A DNA stretch of 40,544 nt from Pseudomonadota bacterium (GTDB taxonomy: Bacteria > Pseudomonadota > Gammaproteobacteria > Berkiellales > Berkiellaceae), in NCBI GenBank assembly GCA_018241965.1, contig JAFECS010000034.1:17248-57791 (forward strand), read 5' to 3'. The position numbers were made by a program, and so were the translations under genes. The notes below the pieces were generated by a model. It saw only the letters and a list, made by a program, of their open reading frames with translations, was not told the origin of the DNA and did not search any database. Below, piece after piece: positions 36,005 through 40,544 of this stretch. Within the stretch, counting starts at the first letter, position 1, and each line of letters starts with the position of its first letter.

Positions 36005-37495
36005 ATGATAGGTAAAGGTCGGTTTACATCAAGTGAAACACTAACGCCTGAAAACAAAAGAAAAAGCCATGAAATTGAAGAAGGGATCCTGCAAACCCTG
36101 GAAGGCCAAATAGGGCAAGTGACACAGGTCAGAAGCAAAAGAAATACAAATGCTATTGCAAAAGCATTATCAGTATTGGGCAATAATTTGATGCGTCAAT
36201 TGCCCAATCCATTCAGAGGTCATTTGCTTCCGGCTCAAGATCCATCATATAGAAAAGAGACAGGATATGATCCGCAAGATTATCAATCGCTATTTACAGA
36301 TACCACTTCAGGATTTGAGCGGATTGATGTCGAACGCAAAGGTAAAAAAATCTCATCATTTCAGGTTGATGGTTCTCCAAAAGGTACCAAAACAGAAGAT
36401 AAAAAATATATTATCTATTTCAATGGTAACGCCACTTATGCGCTGCAAACCGCGGATGAAATGAAACGCGATGCAGCTTTGCATCAATGTACAGTGATTA
36501 ATTTTGATTACCCTGGGGTCGGAGAAAGTGAAGGTAAAACAGTTATTGCTAAAGATATGGTAAATGCGGGATATGCCCAAGTGAAACGCTTGATTGACAT
36601 GGGCGTGCCAGCTGAAAATATTATATTAAAGGGGCAATCAATTGGTGGTGCAGTGGCTACCATGGTGGCGGGGAAGTGCCATGAAAATGGTGAACCTGTT
36701 GGTGTTATCAATCAGCGCTCTTTTGCCAAAATGAGCAGAGTTGTCAAAGAAATCCTTGGCGGGGGGAAGTTAGGAAGTATTGGTTCTGGTATTATACAAG
36801 GGCTAGGGTGGGGAATGGATGCTTTGGCGGCTTGGAATAAGATCCCAGACTCTCATAAGGAATTCATTTTTGCCGAGCGTGATGAAGTCATTCCTCCAGC
36901 CGCTAGTCTTGCTGTAGGAATTGGAAAAGAAAATGATTCCAAACGAAAATTAAAATGTGGTCACAATGATTCTCTCTATGGTCAATATTCTTATGTGACT
37001 AATAAAAGCGGCGAACCTGCCAGGGATATCTTCGATAGCTTTGTGCGCAAACGATTTAATCCGCCTACTTTAGTGATGGATGGTGTCGAGCGCCAACAAT
37101 TCATTGCTAGTATTGCTGCAGTGGCAAAGCTTCGGGATCATAAAGCAGCTCAACCAGAAAGGGGGCGTGAGCGTAAATCCATGATGTCAACCGCACCTAC
37201 ACACGCAACGGAGCACAAAGAGCTAAGCCAAATTATTGATAGAGTGGTAAAGGTGAGCACCGAGTTTGCAGGTAAACCACGCTATACGTCGAGGGATATC
37301 GAAAAATTTAAAGTATCATTAGCGCACATTGAGCACGATTACACAAAGATAGCTCAAAAAAAGAAATGGCCTGTTACCGAGGCAAGCCCAGTGAAACAAT
37401 TTTTGCAAAGCACTAAGGAATTAACTAACAGGCTGAGTGCAGAAATGGGAACGACTAAGCGTTTTGAAAGGGAACGTCGCTCGCGTATGGGATAA
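36005..37495 (+). CDS. alpha/beta hydrolase, SidB/Sdb-like effector candidate
   Basis: This 496-residue protein has an alpha/beta hydrolase core at about residues 130-340. YIIYFNGNATYALQTADEMK is the first strand with an oxyanion-type loop, and VINFDYPGVGESEGK follows. The nucleophile elbow is GQSIGG with Ser212. The acid is Asp293 in FAERDEVIPP, and His320 lies in KCGHNDSL. This layout, with an N-terminal helical part and a long basic C-terminal helix region, resembles the Legionella Dot/Icm effectors of the SidB/SdbA group. Family placement is from memory. Lipase, deacylase or peptidase activity is possible. No signal peptide is present. GAGG lies about ten bases before the ATG. Confidence 0.75.
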   Translation: MIGKGRFTSSETLTPENKRKSHEIEEGILQTLEGQIGQVTQVRSKRNTNAIAKALSVLGNNLMRQLPNPFRGHLLPAQDPSYRKETGYDPQDYQSLFTDTTSGFERIDVERKGKKISSFQVDGSPKGTKTEDKKYIIYFNGNATYALQTADEMKRDAALHQCTVINFDYPGVGESEGKTVIAKDMVNAGYAQVKRLIDMGVPAENIILKGQSIGGAVATMVAGKCHENGEPVGVINQRSFAKMSRVVKEILGGGKLGSIGSGIIQGLGWGMDALAAWNKIPDSHKEFIFAERDEVIPPAASLAVGIGKENDSKRKLKCGHNDSLYGQYSYVTNKSGEPARDIFDSFVRKRFNPPTLVMDGVERQQFIASIAAVAKLRDHKAAQPERGRERKSMMSTAPTHATEHKELSQIIDRVVKVSTEFAGKPRYTSRDIEKFKVSLAHIEHDYTKIAQKKKWPVTEASPVKQFLQSTKELTNRLSAEMGTTKRFERERRSRMG

Positions 37496-37555
37496 TCGCG
37501 GGAGTGATTAACTGCTAAATAAGAAAATGGTACCCGTCAAACCTTACTTTTAAAT

Positions 37556-37936
37556 CTATGATTGTTTATAAAGAAAAAAAGTCAAAACTAAAATCGGAAT
37601 GTTTTTAGTTACTGGTCCAAAGGGGTGTAACCAATATTCTGGGGCGATGAACGATAACAATATCGTGTAAGCAATGATTATGAATATTTGTGAAATATAA
37701 CATAATTTCAACTGAAATTTGGTTAGTAGCCATATACCTAAGATTATATCAATAACACCGCCACCTAGAACGCAGATGTCAGCCAGTGCTCCCTTAATGT
37801 GGGCTTGATCTAAAATTTCATAACCAATTTTTGGGGCAATAAATATTGAGGTTATGCCTGTGAAAACCCAAAGGAAGCTAAGGCTTAATCTTGCTATAAG
37901 TTCTAACGTGTTGTCTTTATAACAGTTCACAAGCAT
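37556..37936 (-). CDS. DoxX-like membrane protein
   Basis: This protein of about 126 residues has four transmembrane segments (LSLSFLWVFTGITSIFI, a second around ICVLGGGVIDIILGIWLL, then QIFIIIAYTILLSFI and IPILVLTFFLY). It has the DoxX-like signature of a Gly-Asp/Ile turn in the second helix and a WLHPFGPVTKNIPIL ending. Members of this subfamily are small inner-membrane proteins, mostly uncharacterised. The start is uncertain: ATG at 37936 with AAGGAT just upstream, or TTG at 37963. It is convergent with the hydrolase gene. Confidence 0.75.
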   Translation of the reverse strand: MLVNCYKDNTLELIARLSLSFLWVFTGITSIFIAPKIGYEILDQAHIKGALADICVLGGGVIDIILGIWLLTKFQLKLCYISQIFIIIAYTILLSFIAPEYWLHPFGPVTKNIPILVLTFFLYKQS

Positions 37937-38012
37937 ATCCTTATTCTTGTCATATTTAAGCAAAAAATATAATAAAGAATAACCGGTTTTTTTAATTAAC
38001 GAGGTTCTTCAA

Positions 38013-38438
38013 TTAAGGTGTTTTCTTCAATTTTATTTTAAAAGCACATGTTTCAGGTCGGCCTGAAGTGCAATTGTAGAAATCCTCTTTTTTACTCCAG
38101 TTAGTTCCAGAAACTTCCACGATTGCATTCGCATCTGGGCTAAGTAGAACTGATGTCCAAAGATATGTGCCCGGTTGTTGAGGGTTGATCCATTTATAGC
38201 GACAATCTAATTTATGGGTTTTTGGAAAAAAAAATGCTTGATCAAAACCTATTTGTTCAGCGTAAGGCCAACCCCTATATCCAATTTGCCAATATAATTT
38301 GTTATTTTCCCATGCTTGCACATTTTTTTCATTCTTTTTAACAAGATCAGCTGATGGGCAAAAATGATCTTCTGCATAAACCGTGTTGATGACTGATAAT
38401 ACTGAAAAAAATACTGTAAGTTTTTTTGATATATACAT
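38013..38438 (-). CDS. small secreted protein of unknown function
   Basis: This 141-residue protein starts with a signal peptide (KKLTVFFSVLSVINTVYA|EDHFCP). The mature part is strand-rich, with four cysteines likely forming two disulfides (residues near HFCPSADL, LDCRYKW, FYNCTSG and ETCAFKI), and the segments WQIGYRGWPYA and YLWTSVLLSPDANAIVEVSG. The fold is unknown to me. The context (next to a DoxX-like gene and a toxin-antitoxin pair) gives no clue to its role. Confidence 0.65.
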   Translation of the reverse strand: MYISKKLTVFFSVLSVINTVYAEDHFCPSADLVKKNEKNVQAWENNKLYWQIGYRGWPYAEQIGFDQAFFFPKTHKLDCRYKWINPQQPGTYLWTSVLLSPDANAIVEVSGTNWSKKEDFYNCTSGRPETCAFKIKLKKTP

Positions 38439-38500
38439 ATACAGTCCTATATCTGAATATCGATGACAATTTATAAATTAAGAATAGACAAAAGCGGGGG

Positions 38501-38989
38501 TTAAATTTGAGCTTTTATGTCTTCTATTGTAAGCATAAGTGTTAATTCCACCTTGCTTTCAATAAACCCAAAATGTTTATAAAAAGCGTCAGCATCTTCA
38601 TCGATGGCATGCACAAGAAGACATCTTGTTGCAGCAATCGTCGATGCTTCAAGGGTTTTAAGCATAGCCTCTTTTAACAGATGCTTGGCGATGCCTTGTC
38701 CGTGCCATCTTCGATCAACTGCTAATCTTCCAAGAATCATGACAGGTATTCTCTCAGGAGCATTTCGTTGCATTTTTTTTGTCATATCACTTCTGTTTAT
38801 GCTGCCAAAAACAAGGGTATAATAAGCAATCACTTTATTCTTTACACAAACAACTCTAGTGAAAGAGAATTTATCTTGATTTTCAAGGGCTCTTTTCTTT
38901 AGCCACTCGTTTAGAGTGTTATTACCGCAATCAAATTCATCTAGTTCATGCTCACTCGTAATTACTTCTGGTGCTCTTATTTCTCCCAC
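38501..38989 (-). CDS. tacT: GNAT toxin of a TacAT-type toxin-antitoxin pair
   Basis: This 162-residue GNAT protein matches TacT-like toxins, which acetylate the amino group of aminoacyl-tRNA and block translation. It opens with ELDEFDCGNNTLNEWLKKRA, a family hallmark. YYTLVFGSINR is the central strand, LGRLAVDRRWHGQGIAKHLL the acetyl-CoA loop (RxxGxG), and AFYKHFGF carries the catalytic-type Tyr. Its start overlaps the end of the antitoxin gene by 13 bases, a usual arrangement for coupled translation. The target tRNA cannot be read from sequence. It is intact and probably functional. Confidence 0.9.
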   Translation of the reverse strand: MGEIRAPEVITSEHELDEFDCGNNTLNEWLKKRALENQDKFSFTRVVCVKNKVIAYYTLVFGSINRSDMTKKMQRNAPERIPVMILGRLAVDRRWHGQGIAKHLLKEAMLKTLEASTIAATRCLLVHAIDEDADAFYKHFGFIESKVELTLMLTIEDIKAQI

Positions 38990-39282
38990 GGTGCTTTCTC
39001 TTTAAACAGGGTTTTTAATGTTTTTATATCCCGTGGAGGAGAATTAAGCATTTTTTCAAATGCATCGAAGTCTTTATCGTTCAAAAAGAAATCTTTTCTA
39101 TCAAGTAAATCATTTTCTACTGCCCGATTAACAGCATCTAATATATATTTAGTTCTGTCAGAGTTTGGGTGCAATTTGACTGCTTTATCTAATAGCGTAA
39201 GTTTTGTTATAGGATACTTAAGATTAACAACCTTCTTAGCTCTTGTTTTTGGCTCTTTGGGTATTTTGCGTGCAGAGTCCAT
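38977..39282 (-). CDS. tacA: DUF1778/TacA-type antitoxin
   Basis: This 101-residue protein has a ribbon-helix-helix N-terminal part (VNLKYPITKLTLLDKAVKLH, then NSDRTKYILDAVNRAVEN). The toxin-binding C-terminal part ends in NSPPRDIKTLKTLFKEKAPW, the hallmark PPxxxxxLxxLxxxKAPWE of the family. It neutralises the GNAT toxin encoded next and represses their promoter. AGGTG precedes the ATG. Ordered GTRTATAC octamers lie just upstream. The N-terminal 18 residues are Lys/Arg-rich and longer than in many relatives. Confidence 0.9.
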   Translation of the reverse strand: MDSARKIPKEPKTRAKKVVNLKYPITKLTLLDKAVKLHPNSDRTKYILDAVNRAVENDLLDRKDFFLNDKDFDAFEKMLNSPPRDIKTLKTLFKEKAPWEK

Positions 39283-39294
39283 AAATCACCTATC

Positions 39295-39349
39295 GTGTAT
39301 ACATCGTATATACAGTAAGTATATATTATCGTATATACGTTGTGTATAC
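39295..39349. promoter_or_regulatory. operator array upstream of the tacA-tacT operon
   Basis: Four octamers GTRTATAC occur in order. GTGTATAC is at 39295, GTATATAC at 39306, GTATATAC at 39331 (inside the 10-base palindrome CGTATATACG) and GTGTATAC at 39342. The members of each pair start 11 bases apart, one helical turn. The arrangement suits cooperative binding of two ribbon-helix-helix dimers per pair and autoregulation of the operon. Confidence 0.8.
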
Positions 39350-39467
39350 CGATCGTCGTTTATTCAAAAGATATCAGACAATAGGTGTTAAGAAGGGTGG
39401 GGGTATATACACCAATTTTACATAAGTTTAATAACTAAAAACTTGGAGTTGAGATTAGATCTTTTTA

Positions 39468-39563
39468 CTAACCCAATGGGGGAAAGGGGATGTGATCCAC
39501 TATAAAACAAAACGTAGCTATTGCCGTTGTTCCTGAGATGAGACCCACGCCAAGCCCAATGAT
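39468..39563 (-). other. hydrophobic open frame after the second double-glycine peptide, possible frameshifted remnant
   Basis: In another minus-strand frame, directly after the peptide gene's stop, 31 codons read IIGLGVGLISGTTAIATFCF and then a short tail before a stop. It has no start codon at its beginning and follows a TGA. Its glycine-rich composition resembles the core of the neighbouring peptide, so it may be the remains of a second peptide or a frameshifted longer C-terminus. Confidence 0.35.
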
Positions 39564-39567
39564 TCAT

Positions 39568-39864
39568 TTAAATCTGAGTTAAAACCACAGCTGTTGCAAT
39601 CCCAACCAAAGTAGTGCAAAGCCAAGTACCACCCGCTGGTAATGTGTTCAACATAGGATCAAGAGTCTCTTGAGCAGATTCGGCAAAAATATAATCCTTT
39701 GTTTGGTTATAGGCATATTGAGTACCTGCATAAAGACCACCAAGTGCAAAACCTGCTAGAGGAGGAACACCTGCTTTCAGCAAATATTTTATTAACTCTC
39801 CTCCAAAATTCGCTACCCAGCCACCATGAATTTGGCTCATTTCATATTGCGATAATTCTCTCAT
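39568..39864 (-). CDS. double-glycine leader peptide, second copy type
   Basis: This 98-residue peptide begins MRELSQYEMSQIHGG, a canonical double-glycine leader with Leu4, Ser5, Glu8, Met9, Ile12, Gly14 and Gly15. The core of 83 residues contains two hydrophobic stretches (LLKAGVPPLAGFALGGLYAG and WLCTTLVGIATAVVL), as in membrane-active bacteriocins. AGGG precedes the ATG. No C39 peptidase/ABC transporter or immunity gene is in the window. The leader has the same length and key positions as the peptide at 29357, although the cores differ, so both likely use the same exporter. Confidence 0.75.
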   Translation of the reverse strand: MRELSQYEMSQIHGGWVANFGGELIKYLLKAGVPPLAGFALGGLYAGTQYAYNQTKDYIFAESAQETLDPMLNTLPAGGTWLCTTLVGIATAVVLTQI

Positions 39865-40069
39865 AATTAAACCCTAGTTATCTAACTTATTCCAGTGTAA
39901 GACATAAGATGACATATTAACAAGAAAGATAATTGATAAAAATTGTGCATACATGTGCAGCCCCTTGCTAGTATTTGCGACTTAGTTAGAATTGCTGGAA
40001 CCTATATAAAACGCTCTAGGGGCATTGAATTGAAGGCTTTAAGTTGCAATATGAGTGTAAGGACCGCAC

Positions 40070-40432
40070 ATGCTTTGTATTAAATCCGCAAATAATTTTT
40101 CACTAAAAGAATTTGAAACACAAATGATTCAACCACAATTTGTCGGCGAAGAATTTCGCAGTAATCATACCGCACATTATCCGCTGCATAATCGTTATTT
40201 TAGTAATGGTGATAAACCTTGGGTTATTTTAATTAACCTTAAAAACAAAATGATCTTCACTTACGAAAATAAAGAATACATAATTAACGAAAATGAGTTG
40301 GTCTTTTTTGACGATAACGTGATGCACGCCTGGCAGATGAATAACAATGATATGAAGATATATTATTATCGGGCAAAATGCGAAAAGCCTGTGTGCGAAG
40401 GAACGTATTGTTTGGATGGGATGATGGGGTAG
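40070..40432 (+). CDS. cupin-fold protein
   Basis: This 120-residue protein is a single-domain cupin candidate. The segments KPWVILINLKNKMIFTYENK, then EYIINENELVFFDDNVMHAW, match the second half of a cupin barrel, with a Pro/Gly-type turn and His in the final metal-binding strand. YYYRAKCEKPVCEGTYC holds three cysteines near the end. Function may be sugar or small-ligand binding, and no enzyme partner is near. AAGGA precedes the ATG. Confidence 0.6.
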   Translation: MLCIKSANNFSLKEFETQMIQPQFVGEEFRSNHTAHYPLHNRYFSNGDKPWVILINLKNKMIFTYENKEYIINENELVFFDDNVMHAWQMNNNDMKIYYYRAKCEKPVCEGTYCLDGMMG

Positions 40433-40458
40433 CTTAGGAAGTAAATCTTGCTCTTTTT

Positions 40459-40486
40459 AAGATTAGAGGTGCGCGCTCTTATTTTT
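40459..40486 (+). terminator. probable terminator of the cupin gene
   Basis: AAGATTAGAG and CTCTTATTTT can pair around a GTGCGCG loop with one mismatch and one G-T pair, and the right arm runs into a T tract. It starts 27 bases after the stop. Confidence 0.4.
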
Positions 40487-40487
40487 C

Positions 40488-40505
40488 CCGCTGCAGCTGC
40501 AGCGG
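40488..40505. repeat. perfect 18-base palindrome
   Basis: CCGCTGCAG followed directly by its complement CTGCAGCGG. It is much richer in GC than its surroundings. It may be the start of a regulatory site or the stem of a structure belonging to the next gene beyond the window. Confidence 0.6.
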
Positions 40506-40544
40506 CATATATTAGCCCCTTATATGGACCCACCCTTATTGTAA

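Overview
The window is AT-rich gammaproteobacterial DNA. It has compact genes, many lineage-restricted proteins and several proteins with eukaryote-like or host-directed features: ankyrin-type helical repeats joined to a cysteine-protease-like domain, leucine-rich repeats, a SidB/Sdb-like alpha/beta hydrolase, a transglutaminase-like Cys-His-Asp protein and C-terminal CaaX boxes. This fits an amoeba-associated member of the Legionellales, with a Berkiella-like genome as my best guess. That placement is inference from gene content and composition; no rRNA, tRNA or species-marker gene is present. No complete mobile element, phage or CRISPR array was found.

Layout. 1-4.7 kb: the start of a leftward gene, a small unknown protein, an ABM-type monooxygenase-like protein, a CapA-family metallophosphatase and a MarR regulator. 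The MarR gene is divergent from a YbdK-type carboxylate-amine ligase, and a decayed GNAT fragment lies between them. 4.7-15.2 kb: an effector-like block. It holds an ankyrin/cysteine-protease-like protein, a higher-GC katG with a strong terminator, a small protein ending in a polybasic CTIL CaaX box, a transglutaminase-like protein, a helical acidic protein, an LRR protein and a small acidic protein ending in CKVM. 15.1-17.8 kb: secreted proteins, including a three-part SH3-like/LprI/MliC-like lysozyme inhibitor candidate. 18-25.9 kb: large unknown helical, coiled-coil or repeat proteins and a flavin reductase-like protein. 26-27.4 kb: a decayed zone with a frameshifted beta-lactamase-family pseudogene between REP-like repeats, plus a 56-residue charged protein. 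27.4-32.1 kb: a helical/coiled-coil protein, a peptide with a double-glycine leader, a GNAT protein and two unknown proteins. 32.1-35.7 kb: a cyanophycin-synthetase-derived ATP-grasp ligase paired with a SAM methyltransferase, next to an outer-membrane beta-barrel. 36-40.5 kb: the alpha/beta hydrolase effector candidate, a DoxX-like membrane protein, a secreted protein, a TacA-TacT toxin-antitoxin pair with an ordered operator, a second double-glycine leader peptide and a cupin.

How the genes may work together. Most large genes stand alone with their own intergenic regions, as expected for a reservoir of separately acquired effectors. Clear functional pairs are TacA/TacT, ATP-grasp/methyltransferase and MarR/carboxylate-amine ligase. 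KatG and the lysozyme inhibitor candidate would help survival against host oxidants and lysozyme.

The observations most worth following are the two unrelated peptides that share an identical 15-residue double-glycine leader pattern, the two candidate host-prenylated small proteins, the vestigial Mur-ligase region in the ATP-grasp protein, the paired GTRTATAC operators of the toxin-antitoxin locus, and a protein built from three roughly 95-residue repeats.
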